Positions 16,714-22,557 of a stretch of 33,514 nucleotides of DNA are shown here, in pieces (positions within the stretch are counted from its first letter, which is position 1; every line of letters starts with the position of its first letter). The notes under the pieces are model-generated. The model was not told the DNA's origin and searched no databases. It saw only the letters and a list, made by a program, of their open reading frames with translations. The DNA lies in the IMG/VR virus record IMGVR_UViG_3300031839_001235, positions 1 to 33,514 of that record. One strand, written 5' to 3'. The position numbers were made by a program, and so were the translations under genes. This stretch comes from a virus.

Positions 16714-16729
16714 GGGGGCCGAAGCCCCC
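16714..16729 (-). promoter_or_regulatory. Intercistronic C(UUCG)G hairpin
   Basis: On the minus strand GGGGGC and GCCCCC enclose the loop UUCG, giving the very stable C(UUCG)G tetraloop. It lies between the VWA stop and the AAGGAG of the 103-aa gene and has no T run, so it is likely an mRNA stabiliser or segment border, not a terminator. Confidence 0.65.
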
Positions 16730-16736
16730 ACTTAAT

Positions 16737-17993
16737 TTAGATCTTAATGATCTCACCAAACTGCTCGCAACCATCAAACTGCGGATCAGTGAAGTTAGTC
16801 AGCCAGAATACTGGGTAGTCTGGGACTGAAAACTTCTCACCGTAGTAAGCATTCGGGCCAACGTCAGCCAGTCCATCAGTGAAGTAGACCAGAGCATTGG
16901 GGTTCACATCGTTGTGCTCACACCAGTTGAATGGTGGGTTGAACGCAGTGCCGCCGCCGCCGTGCATCTTCAGGACGATGTCATCGCCCCGTTCGAACTC
17001 GTCAACGTGGTTGACTGTGAAGTCGCAATAGATCACATACACCTTAGTCGGCTTGATGTCAGCCACGATGTCATCGATGTGATGACTGATGATTGATAGT
17101 TCGTGATCATCCAGTGAGCAAGAGGTGTCAACTGCGACAACCAGCTCGCCCGTTGGCTCGGTTATATTCGACGGCAACCTCAGCCCCCGAGACAGTAGCC
17201 TCCGGTTAGGTCTGGCGTAGGTCTGATCAGTGACCACGCTATCGCGCAGAGCATCTCTCAGAATCTCATTCCAAGGTTGAGAGTCACCCTTCAGCGAATC
17301 GATCATGTCCCTAGCCTGACCAAGCGAACCCTGACCAGCTTTGCGCTCAGCCTGAGCGGCTTGGTTGACTGCTGCCGCAACAGACCGTTGCTCCTCAGCT
17401 TTGCCAGACTCGTCGAGCAGCTCGCCATCGTCATCAACCCCGTCTCTAACCTCACCCCAAGGCACGCCAGAGTCAGATTGTGAGGTTGCTCCAGAGTCAG
17501 ATTGTGAGCTGTCGTCATCGCCATCTTGGTCAGATGAAGGGTCAGATGAAGGGTCAGCCCCGTCAACAGCCTTGCTACCCTCTCCGTCCTCGTCCTGCTG
17601 AGGCTTGCTGATGTCAGAGTAGATCCGCTCAGCCGCCCAATCTCGATACTTGCGATTGAACAGTCCGTCATCTGGAAGGGTGAACCCAGCCTTAATCAGA
17701 CCTTCGTTGATCGCGTAATCACAGGCTTGATTCCAAAGCTTATGATCACGGCCATCTTTCCTCAGGTGGTGCCCGTATCCGATGTGAGCGCATTCATGAG
17801 CGAGCACACCGGCAACCTCAGGCACGGTCAGGCTATCTACCCAAGCAGGGTTGAAGAAAATACTCTTGCCATCAGTGGCCATTGTCGGCGTGTTGGCAGC
17901 ATCCTCGACAAGCTGCAATCGATAGAGCAAGCAGGCGTAGAAGGGGTGATCTGCAATCATGCGCTGTCGCGCCTTAGCTATTTGCACGTTCAT
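16737..17993 (-). CDS. Metallopeptidase-like/VWA protein (DUF2201 type)
   Basis: 418 residues. N-terminal domain with a zincin motif HECAH at 66-70, following VAGVLA; a low-complexity acidic D/S linker about 131-200; then a von Willebrand A-like domain with an intact metal site: D289-T-S291-C-S293, T349 in HGGGGTAF and D373 in FTDG. The order fits DUF2201 proteins, which are encoded beside MoxR AAA+ ATPases. The VWA domain would bind substrate or the ATPase through a metal ion; the peptidase half may be active or only structural. Start: CTAGGAG, in which the previous gene's stop TAG is embedded, lies upstream. The region looks more GC-rich than the structural genes. Confidence 0.85.
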   Translation of the reverse strand: MNVQIAKARQRMIADHPFYACLLYRLQLVEDAANTPTMATDGKSIFFNPAWVDSLTVPEVAGVLAHECAHIGYGHHLRKDGRDHKLWNQACDYAINEGLIKAGFTLPDDGLFNRKYRDWAAERIYSDISKPQQDEDGEGSKAVDGADPSSDPSSDQDGDDDSSQSDSGATSQSDSGVPWGEVRDGVDDDGELLDESGKAEEQRSVAAAVNQAAQAERKAGQGSLGQARDMIDSLKGDSQPWNEILRDALRDSVVTDQTYARPNRRLLSRGLRLPSNITEPTGELVVAVDTSCSLDDHELSIISHHIDDIVADIKPTKVYVIYCDFTVNHVDEFERGDDIVLKMHGGGGTAFNPPFNWCEHNDVNPNALVYFTDGLADVGPNAYYGEKFSVPDYPVFWLTNFTDPQFDGCEQFGEIIKI

Positions 17994-18002
17994 AGATATC
18001 TC

Positions 18003-18878
18003 CTAGTCAAAAAATCCAGTCAGTTTAGAAGCGATGTCACGGGCAGTGTCTGCCGCATTCTTACGTTCAGCAGGGTCATCGCGCAGCTTCTGGGGATCAA
18101 GGTCTCTAAGTCTTAAGATCAGATCATTCGATACCGCCGTCAATGCGGGGTCACCTGTCAGGTTGATGTTGGGCAGAGTCTCGGCCAACTCCTCAATAGC
18201 AGTGACCGTTGAGTCGCTGAACTTGGAGGCTCGCTGTTGACCCTCACCCTTGGTGCCGTGTCGATCAAGCCCATCGATAAAGCTGTTGAGCACCTTGCTT
18301 ACTCGGTCATGGACAGACTTCATACCAGCTTCGATACGGTCATTGACATCACGCTCAACCTCGGCGCGTATGGCCTTGACCCGATCATTGGGTAGATTGA
18401 CGCGAATGTCGTCACCGCTGGGTAGCTGGCGTAGCAAGTAGCTGATTGAGTACTTACCGACAATCGCCTCGACCTCAGGGTAATCAGAGGCGTTGAACGC
18501 AGACCCGAGTCTGAGCTGGTCATCTCTGACAATGTCTGGCCATTCTCGCCGCAGCTCAAGCTTCAGCTCGTCAAGCTTGTCAGACTTGGCTCTAAGGTCG
18601 CGCTCGAAGTTGTCGAGGTTATCGACAGTAATCAGGTGAACCCCATCCTCCCAAGGCACGCACCATTTGCGGATGACCGAATTACCCACTTGGCCGATTA
18701 GCTTGTTGAGTTCCTTGACCACGGCAACCTTGGCGAGTCGCTTGCTGACGCGAATGAATCCATCGTCAGCATTCTTGTCGACAGTGACCTCGTCGCTGAT
18801 ACGCTTGTCGGTGACTGTGTTGTTCCACTTGGTGCAAGTAACCTTGACCAGTAACGCGTTGTTCTGGATCTTATCCAT
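18003..18878 (-). CDS. Middle protein of the MoxR-VWA module, 291 aa (possibly DUF3150-like)
   Basis: Between the ATPase and VWA genes, where phage modules of this type often carry a DUF3150 protein. Seen: an N-terminal region with KRLAKVAVVKELNKLIGQVG, WCVPWEDGVHLITVDNLDNF near 72-91, and long helical charged stretches (RDLRAKSDKLDELKLELRREW, later DRVKAIRAEVERDVNDRIEAGM) likely to form coiled coil. No catalytic motif is seen. DUF3150 assignment rests on size, context and the PW-x-x-G-x-x-L-pattern only. A bridging or substrate-adaptor role is inferred. Its start is preceded by an SD hairpin (18884-18896). Confidence 0.65.
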   Translation of the reverse strand: MDKIQNNALLVKVTCTKWNNTVTDKRISDEVTVDKNADDGFIRVSKRLAKVAVVKELNKLIGQVGNSVIRKWCVPWEDGVHLITVDNLDNFERDLRAKSDKLDELKLELRREWPDIVRDDQLRLGSAFNASDYPEVEAIVGKYSISYLLRQLPSGDDIRVNLPNDRVKAIRAEVERDVNDRIEAGMKSVHDRVSKVLNSFIDGLDRHGTKGEGQQRASKFSDSTVTAIEELAETLPNINLTGDPALTAVSNDLILRLRDLDPQKLRDDPAERKNAADTARDIASKLTGFFD

Positions 18879-18883
18879 TGTTA

Positions 18884-18896
18884 AATCTCCTAGATT
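18884..18896 (-). promoter_or_regulatory. SD hairpin AATCT-AGG-AGATT
   Basis: Arms AATCT and AGATT pair perfectly around AGG, so the Shine-Dalgarno sequence CUAGGAG is half looped and half paired. The stop codon TAG of the MoxR gene (18892-18890) is part of it, so a ribosome finishing MoxR would open the hairpin for the next gene. Confidence 0.55.
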
Positions 18897-19987
18897 GCGA
18901 CACGTTGAGTGTCAATTTTGAATTGAACGTAGGCTTCAGAGGCCTTCAGATCTTTATCACGATTGGTGGCGATGAGGAAAAATACCGCGAGCAACTCTTC
19001 ATCAATGCGCCGCAAATAACTAACAGCGTTATCGACATTTCGATTGTCGCAACGTTGAGCCAGTATCGTGGCGATGGCGTACTTGGTTGCCAGCTCTCGG
19101 TCATCAGGCACATTGGCTGAGTCAGGGTCTCGCAGGATATGGCCAGCATCTGGAAGGTTGCGGACAATCTGCAAGAATCCAACGAACTCAGCGGCAGCAC
19201 CCTTACCCACTGCACCCTCAATGGCTGCGTGTTCTAAAGATTTGGGTAAACCAGCTTGCAAAATGGCAGAGACAGACTCCCAACCGCGAGGTGTAGCAGC
19301 GGCAGTGAACCCCTTGGGTATGCCACCCTCTGGGTATTCGTGAAGCAGTCCAGCCTGATCGATTGAACCGTCACCCTTTAGAATTGGCTTGCCACGGTTA
19401 GCGATGAAGGCGATCACCTCAGGTGCATAGCCAGCCGATCCCGCGAAGTTGACCCACTCGTCAACGTCAGGCACCACGTTGAGCTGCACGCTAAATCGGG
19501 TCATGAGGGCAGCGTCCTGTCGGCCATGAACGCCGGCACCATCACATGATCGATTAGACGCGGCGATGATTCTCCAACCCTCAGGCAAAACGTAGTCGCC
19601 AAGCTGTCTGTCATTGATTAGCTGGTACAACGATGATTGGACTGACACAGACCCAAGAAGCAGCTCGTCGGTGAACAGGATGCCGTGCTCGCCGTCACGG
19701 TCAACACGCGGTAACCAGTCGGGCAATGCAAACGCAGTGCGTCCATCGACAAGGTCAGGGATGCCTCGGGTATCGACAGCATCAAGCTGGGACGCTCGAA
19801 CGTCGATGAGACCCCACTGATTGCCGGTCTGCTCAGAGAGAGACGCAACGATTGACTGCACAATGGATGATTTACCCACGCCGAACGCACCCCAGAGAAA
19901 AACGGGGCGTACCTTGTGAGGGATAAGCGACTCCACAATGGTGGCCGCTTGGTTGAGTGACACAGTCGCAATGTTTGAATACTGCAT
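18890..19987 (-). CDS. MoxR-family AAA+ ATPase
   Basis: 365 residues. Walker A GAFGVGKS at 33-40, Walker B GILFTDE with D107-E108, sensor 1 N145 in RIIAASNR, and R164 in ALMTRF as a possible arginine finger. MoxR ATPases form hexamers that remodel or activate partner proteins together with a VWA protein, which lies two genes downstream. Known relatives mature enzymes (for example metal insertion), but the phage target is unknown; similar marine-phage genes have been annotated as cobS. Its start follows a hammerhead ribozyme (20019-20071) and an SD hairpin (19993-20007), so this gene heads an mRNA segment made by RNA self-cleavage. Confidence 0.9.
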   Translation of the reverse strand: MQYSNIATVSLNQAATIVESLIPHKVRPVFLWGAFGVGKSSIVQSIVASLSEQTGNQWGLIDVRASQLDAVDTRGIPDLVDGRTAFALPDWLPRVDRDGEHGILFTDELLLGSVSVQSSLYQLINDRQLGDYVLPEGWRIIAASNRSCDGAGVHGRQDAALMTRFSVQLNVVPDVDEWVNFAGSAGYAPEVIAFIANRGKPILKGDGSIDQAGLLHEYPEGGIPKGFTAAATPRGWESVSAILQAGLPKSLEHAAIEGAVGKGAAAEFVGFLQIVRNLPDAGHILRDPDSANVPDDRELATKYAIATILAQRCDNRNVDNAVSYLRRIDEELLAVFFLIATNRDKDLKASEAYVQFKIDTQRVAI

Positions 19988-19992
19988 GGTTT

Positions 19993-20007
19993 ATTACTCC
20001 TAGTAAT
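19993..20007 (-). promoter_or_regulatory. SD hairpin ATTACT-AGG-AGTAAT before MoxR
   Basis: ATTACT and AGTAAT pair perfectly around AGG; the Shine-Dalgarno CUAGGAG is held in the hairpin 5 bases or more before the ATG at 19987. The arms differ from those at 18884-18896 and 21077-21091 but remain complementary. Confidence 0.6.
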
Positions 20008-20018
20008 TGTGGTGGATT

Positions 20019-20071
20019 CCACAGACCCCGAAGGGGTTTCGGCTGGTATCCAATCAGCCTCATCAGTGTGG
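20019..20071 (-). ncRNA. Hammerhead ribozyme, type I (upstream of MoxR)
   Basis: On the minus strand all core parts are present in order: stem I CCACA (20071-20067), CUGAUGA (20066-20060), stem II GGCUG and CAGCC (20059-20055, 20045-20041) with a 9-base loop, GAAA (20040-20037), stem III A-CCCC and GGGG-U around UUC, C at position 17 (20024), then stem I UGUGG (20023-20019). The cleavage triplet is the canonical GUC; the cut falls between 20024 and 20023. The stop UGA of the 62-aa gene lies inside CUGAUGA, so cutting separates that cistron from MoxR. Confidence 0.93.
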
Positions 20072-20251
20072 GCGATGCTCTCGGCGCTTGAGTTCAGAAA
20101 AGCAGTAGAGGATTTCATCCTGATACTGTCCGGCCTTGGGGTTATCAGGCATTGCCGCCAGAGCCTGACGGCAGTCTTCGATGACGTACCTCAATGAATC
20201 GGTGCTGCGTTTCTTACATTCTCGGATGTAGTCGCTGTGCCAGTTGCTCAT
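20063..20251 (-). CDS. Small conserved phage protein, 62 aa
   Basis: Start at ATG 20251 with GAGGAGAG upstream; a longer frame to 20323 would overlap the 54-aa gene. The sequence (WHSDYIRECKKRSTDSLRYV, IEDCRQALAAMPDNPKAGQY, QDEILYCFSELKRRE) resembles a small helical protein seen in many phages, with three conserved-looking cysteines. Function unknown. Its stop codon is inside the core of the hammerhead ribozyme at 20019-20071. Confidence 0.75.
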   Translation of the reverse strand: MSNWHSDYIRECKKRSTDSLRYVIEDCRQALAAMPDNPKAGQYQDEILYCFSELKRREHRPH

Positions 20252-20262
20252 GATTTCTCTCC

Positions 20263-20427
20263 TCAGTGTAGATTTTTGATTAGGTATTGAATGCGGCGAG
20301 CTTCTTGCCAGAGTAACGCGCACTCATTGGACGTGTAGCGGGTTTGACCCGATAACTCTAACGCGACAATCTGCGGCGTTAGTTGGTTTAGTTGCTGGTT
20401 AAGTCTTAATTTGTCCATGTTGCTCAT
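20263..20427 (-). CDS. Small protein, 54 aa, unknown
   Basis: ATG at 20427 overlaps the previous stop (ATGA at 20424-20427), GAGGG lies about 7 bases before it, and the TGA at 20265-20263 precedes the next ribosome binding site. The product begins MSNMDKLRLNQQLNQLTPQI and ends EARRIQYLIKNLH; it reads as two helices. It exactly fills the gap between two coupled genes, which supports it. No family is recognised. Confidence 0.65.
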   Translation of the reverse strand: MSNMDKLRLNQQLNQLTPQIVALELSGQTRYTSNECALLWQEARRIQYLIKNLH

Positions 20428-20630
20428 GATTTCGCCCTCTCTACTCTCTCGAATGCTATCTCCAGCTCTCTGTTGAACACTGGATTGATTTCTCTCATCT
20501 CACGAAACAGGGACAGAATGAATCGCTCTTCACCCTTGATTTGATTAATGAAGTAAATGGCAACAGCGCCGCCCCCAAGGCAAACACCGAAACCGATAAG
20601 GCACAATTGAATGATCAGCTCATCTATCAT
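20424..20630 (-). CDS. Small single-pass membrane protein, 68 aa
   Basis: Residues 3-27 (DELIIQLCLIGFGVCLGGGAVAIYF) form one hydrophobic helix with a glycine cluster; the rest is a charged amphipathic tail (GEERFILSLFREMREINPVF, NRELEIAFERVERAKS). ATGA overlaps link it to genes on both sides. A membrane-anchored helper is likely; function unknown. Confidence 0.7.
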   Translation of the reverse strand: MIDELIIQLCLIGFGVCLGGGAVAIYFINQIKGEERFILSLFREMREINPVFNRELEIAFERVERAKS

Positions 20631-20782
20631 GACTGCACCTCATATGGTGATTGCTTGATCCACTTGTAAGGGACAGTGAACTCGCATTCGTGGCAGTAAA
20701 AGGCCAGCCCCTTTAAGACATTGCTATCGTCCAAGTCGCTCAGGTTATCGCTGAGGCAATGCTTGCAAACTATATAGTCCAT
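20627..20782 (-). CDS. Zinc-ribbon protein, 51 aa
   Basis: Start at ATG 20782 with CTAGGAG upstream; a frame open to 20848 would run back into the ribozyme. CKHC at 6-9 and CHEC at 32-35 make two zinc knuckles, and aromatic residues follow (FTVPYKWIKQSPYE). Such mini zinc ribbons often bind nucleic acid or RNA polymerase, but nothing here shows which. It is the first gene of the mRNA segment released by the ribozyme at 20804-20856. Confidence 0.75.
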   Translation of the reverse strand: MDYIVCKHCLSDNLSDLDDSNVLKGLAFYCHECEFTVPYKWIKQSPYEVQS

Positions 20783-20803
20783 CTTGATTCTCCTAGATTG
20801 GTT

Positions 20804-20856
20804 TCCTATACGCCTTGCGGCGTTTCGATCCGCACCACTGGATCTCATCAGTAGGA
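20804..20856 (-). ncRNA. Hammerhead ribozyme, type I (upstream of zinc-ribbon gene)
   Basis: Minus-strand order: stem I UCCUA (20856-20852), CUGAUGA (20851-20845), stem II GAUCC and GGAUC (20844-20840, 20831-20827) with an 8-base loop, GAAA (20826-20823), stem III A-CGCC and GGCG-U around a GCAA tetraloop, A at position 17 (20809), stem I UAGGA (20808-20804). All pairs are perfect. The triplet is GUA, an allowed but usually slower NUH site; the cut falls between 20809 and 20808. It lies just after the stop of the 70-aa gene. Confidence 0.92.
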
Positions 20857-20859
20857 TTC

Positions 20860-21072
20860 TTACACCCCGAGGATTTCGCTGGCGTACAGGCTTTCGTCCT
20901 CTTCCTTGATCTCGGCAACGATTTGCTTGAACACAGCGTACTGCTCTTGGGCCTCTCTAAGCCTCTCGATTAAAGCCTCGTCGCCTAGATAAGACTGGCT
21001 CAGTAGCTCACGTTGCGTTGCGTTGAAGGTGGCTCGGATAGCTTTAGCGGCAGTGATTTTGTGATTGATCAT
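20860..21072 (-). CDS. Small helical protein, 70 aa, unknown
   Basis: ATG at 21072 with CUAGGAG 8 bases upstream in a hairpin. The product (ITAAKAIRATFNATQRELLS, ALIERLREAQEQYAVFKQIV, AEIKEEDESLYASEILGV) is almost all helix with a heptad-like pattern, so a small coiled-coil protein is likely. First gene of the operon, between the type III and first type I ribozymes. Not recognised. Confidence 0.75.
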   Translation of the reverse strand: MINHKITAAKAIRATFNATQRELLSQSYLGDEALIERLREAQEQYAVFKQIVAEIKEEDESLYASEILGV

Positions 21073-21076
21073 GTTG

Positions 21077-21091
21077 ATATCTCCTAGATAT
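21077..21091 (-). promoter_or_regulatory. SD hairpin ATATCT-AGG-AGATAT, overlapping the ribozyme
   Basis: ATATCT and AGATAT pair perfectly around AGG, holding the CUAGGAG of the 70-aa gene. Four of its bases (21088-21091) are also stem III of the hammerhead at 21088-21142, so the ribozyme fold and this hairpin exclude each other. Confidence 0.6.
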
Positions 21092-21142
21092 GTTTCGACC
21101 TGCTGGGTCTCGTCAGTGCATCAGCATCAGATGCAGACATAT
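21088..21142 (-). ncRNA. Hammerhead ribozyme, type III (end of operon leader)
   Basis: Minus-strand order: stem III AUAUGU (21142-21137), C at position 17 (21136), stem I UGCAUC and GAUGCA (21135-21130, 21122-21117) with a 7-base loop, CUGACGA (21116-21110), stem II GACC and GGUC around CAGCA (21109-21097), GAA then stem III ACAUAU (21093-21088). All 16 pairs are perfect and the triplet is the canonical GUC; the cut falls between 21136 and 21135. Here stem III is open, a different topology from the other two. Cutting frees the upstream leader. Confidence 0.92.
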
Positions 21143-21323
21143 ATGAGCATTGAGTGACCGCCGCCCCGCCGACAATATCCTGTGCCGTTCAGTCCCCCTC
21201 AGCTCCGGTCTTACCGTCGACCACCTGCAGTACAGTGGCTCGCTTCACTGGGGAAGGGCTCTCGCCCCGCAGGATTCGCGTACTGTATGTCTGTCCAGTA
21301 CCGCTGGGCTCCTCGTCGCCCGT
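21136..21323 (-). ncRNA. Structured GC-rich leader RNA, probably released by the type III ribozyme
   Basis: Between the -10 box at 21335-21330 and the ribozyme cut. Minus-strand stems: GCG-G-TACTG with CAGTACGC (21304-21296 with 21285-21278, one bulge); an outer CCTGC/GCAGG (21273-21269 with 21228-21224) enclosing GGGC-GAGA-GCCC (21267-21256, a GNRA loop) and CAGTG/CACTG (21250-21246 with 21237-21233), that is, a three-way junction; GGTC/GACC (21220-21217 area with 21210-21207); and GACCG/CGGTC enclosing the rest. No coding frame fits. The 5' end near 21323 is an estimate from the -10 box. Family unknown. Confidence 0.6.
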
Positions 21324-21329
21324 GAGCGC

Positions 21330-21360
21330 ATTATACACACAGACTACATATGACACGCAA
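21330..21360 (-). promoter_or_regulatory. Sigma70-like promoter of the MoxR/VWA operon
   Basis: TATAAT on the minus strand at 21335-21330 is a perfect -10 box. TTGCGT at 21360-21355 may be the -35, but the 19-base spacing is long. It is the only good promoter upstream of the whole minus operon. Confidence 0.6.
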
Positions 21361-21576
21361 CACCTATTGAATGATTAATGACAACTAGCCACGAATATAT
21401 TGAGGAGCAGGGATTTATTAGGGGTTGAGATAGCCTGCCAATTGCTACGTTATTAAAACCAGTGGTACACAGAACACAGCAGTCGGGGGCATTATCCGGA
21501 TTTAGCCCCAGCCATTTGAGTTGTTTTTTTTGCATAAGTAGAAGCAAGACTTTAGGTGTGTCATAAGTCATTGATA

Positions 21577-21591
21577 TATAAGGTATCTTCT
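21577..21591 (+). promoter_or_regulatory. Second copy of the TATAAGGTAT box
   Basis: TATAAGGTATCTTCT matches the box before rusA (12537-12551) in 14 of 15 bases. It would serve plus-strand transcription toward terS. No good -35 is seen, so a phage-modified or non-sigma70 promoter is possible. Confidence 0.4.
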
Positions 21592-21730
21592 TTGTAAGAC
21601 GTTTTCTGTCATTACTTGACCAATGGCTAGGGGTAACCCTAAAACGCCTCAGAGGGGCTCAGAATGCGTCTAATCACTGTCAAGTATTTTGTGATAAATA
21701 TTTAAATCGCAAGGCACAAAGCATGTCGAA

Positions 21731-21744
21731 TGTCAACGTTGACA
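21731..21744. promoter_or_regulatory. Perfect operator-like palindrome TGTCAACGTTGACA
   Basis: Fourteen bases with full dyad symmetry, about 75 bases before the terS start. TGTCAA also occurs at 21679 and 22559, so it may be the half-site of a repressor or activator dimer. Confidence 0.5.
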
Positions 21745-21817
21745 GATCATAGCTTTATGTGCAGGGGGTTTCTCGTTCGGTAGAATCCGGTGATTAATCA
21801 TTGATGGGTAAATCAAC

Positions 21818-22294
21818 ATGGCCGCTAAAGATATGACTCCCAAACAACTGCATTTCTGTCGATGCGTAGCGTCAGGTATGACCCAAGCCGATGCCTACCG
21901 TGAAGCATACGAGCCCAGTGACTCAACCACGGCTGCGAGCATCCATACGCTAGCGTCAAGGCTGATGGGTCAGGTTGAGATTAGGTCAAGGGTGGATACG
22001 TTAATTGCTGCTAGGGAACGCGCTGTTGCAGCTTCTGCCCTCTCTGACAGAGAGAAAGTGCTGAGCAGGCTTCGAGGGTGGATGGATTCTGCAGAGCCCA
22101 CTGACACAGCCAAGCTTAGAGCTGCCGAGCTGCTAGGCAAAGCTGCTGGTCTGTTCACTACCGAGGTCAACGTGACCACCAAGGAGAGGGATGCATCTGA
22201 GGTGGCTGCTGAGTTGGAGCAGAGACTTGCAGGCCTGAGCTGGGAGGGTGTCGATGCTGCTCATGGGCCCGATGCCGGCGAGGACATCCACTGA
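21818..22294 (+). CDS. Terminase small subunit
   Basis: 158 residues. The N terminus KDMTPKQLHFCRCVASGMTQADAYREAY is the helix-turn-helix typical of TerS; a helical middle (REKVLSRLRGWMDSAEPTDT, AKLRAAELLGKAAGLFTTEV) fits the oligomerisation core, and an acidic tail ends HGPDAGEDIH. TerS rings recognise the packaging site and load the large subunit. The large-subunit gene follows after a 456-base non-coding stretch with repeats. Base composition is more GC-rich than terL. Confidence 0.88.
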   Translation: MAAKDMTPKQLHFCRCVASGMTQADAYREAYEPSDSTTAASIHTLASRLMGQVEIRSRVDTLIAARERAVAASALSDREKVLSRLRGWMDSAEPTDTAKLRAAELLGKAAGLFTTEVNVTTKERDASEVAAELEQRLAGLSWEGVDAAHGPDAGEDIH

Positions 22295-22557
22295 GCCCAC
22301 GCACTCGCATCGCACTGGCGCATGCATAGGCGCATTTGCCCACGCACGCACCTTGCCCGCCATGACCCCCACCCCCCCTGAGCGCACGGCGTGCATACAC
22401 ATACATATACATAGTAATACGCTCAAATAATTACCCTTTTTTCTGTCAGAAAACATGTCACATGTAATTTGTCACCCCTTTTGTTTTCAACTTTTGCACT
22501 GGGAGTCCCATGCCCTAAAAAAATTTTGCAAATTTTTGGCTTACTTGTTTGACTTAT
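22295..22557. other. Non-coding stretch between terS and terL, possible packaging site
   Basis: The first half is GC-rich with alternating purine-pyrimidine runs (GCGCATGCATAGGCGCA near 22318-22334, then repeated CGCACGCAC and CATACACATACATATACATA), the second half AT-rich with AAAAATTTTGCAAATTTTT near 22518-22536. No gene fits. A pac/cos or origin role is possible from position beside terS, not shown. Confidence 0.35.

Larger units (their letters stand above)
21361..21817. other. Non-coding control region before terS
   Basis: No gene is supported. It contains a hairpin GGGGC/GCCCC (21486-21490 with 21505-21509) around the palindrome ATCCGGAT, followed 11 bases later by eight or more T; a shared box at 21577-21591; TAGGG-GTAA-CCCTA near 21635; a direct repeat CTCAGA; and a perfect 14-base palindrome at 21731-21744. 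The T run suggests a plus-strand terminator, the rest operators and a promoter for terS. Confidence 0.5.

Noticed and set aside
20232-20262. CTGAGGAGAGAAA on the minus strand, resembling CUGANGA plus GAAA
   Set aside because: There is no room for stem II; it is the ribosome binding site of the 62-aa gene.
21150-21378. Two plus-strand frames of 67 and 74 aa in the GC-rich leader
   Set aside because: They are antisense to a structured leader, mutually overlapping, without ribosome binding sites, and explained by the RNA stems.
21344-21571. 75-aa minus-strand frame upstream of the operon promoter
   Set aside because: No ribosome binding site, crosses the promoter region and a hairpin with a T run, and its composition is not protein-like.
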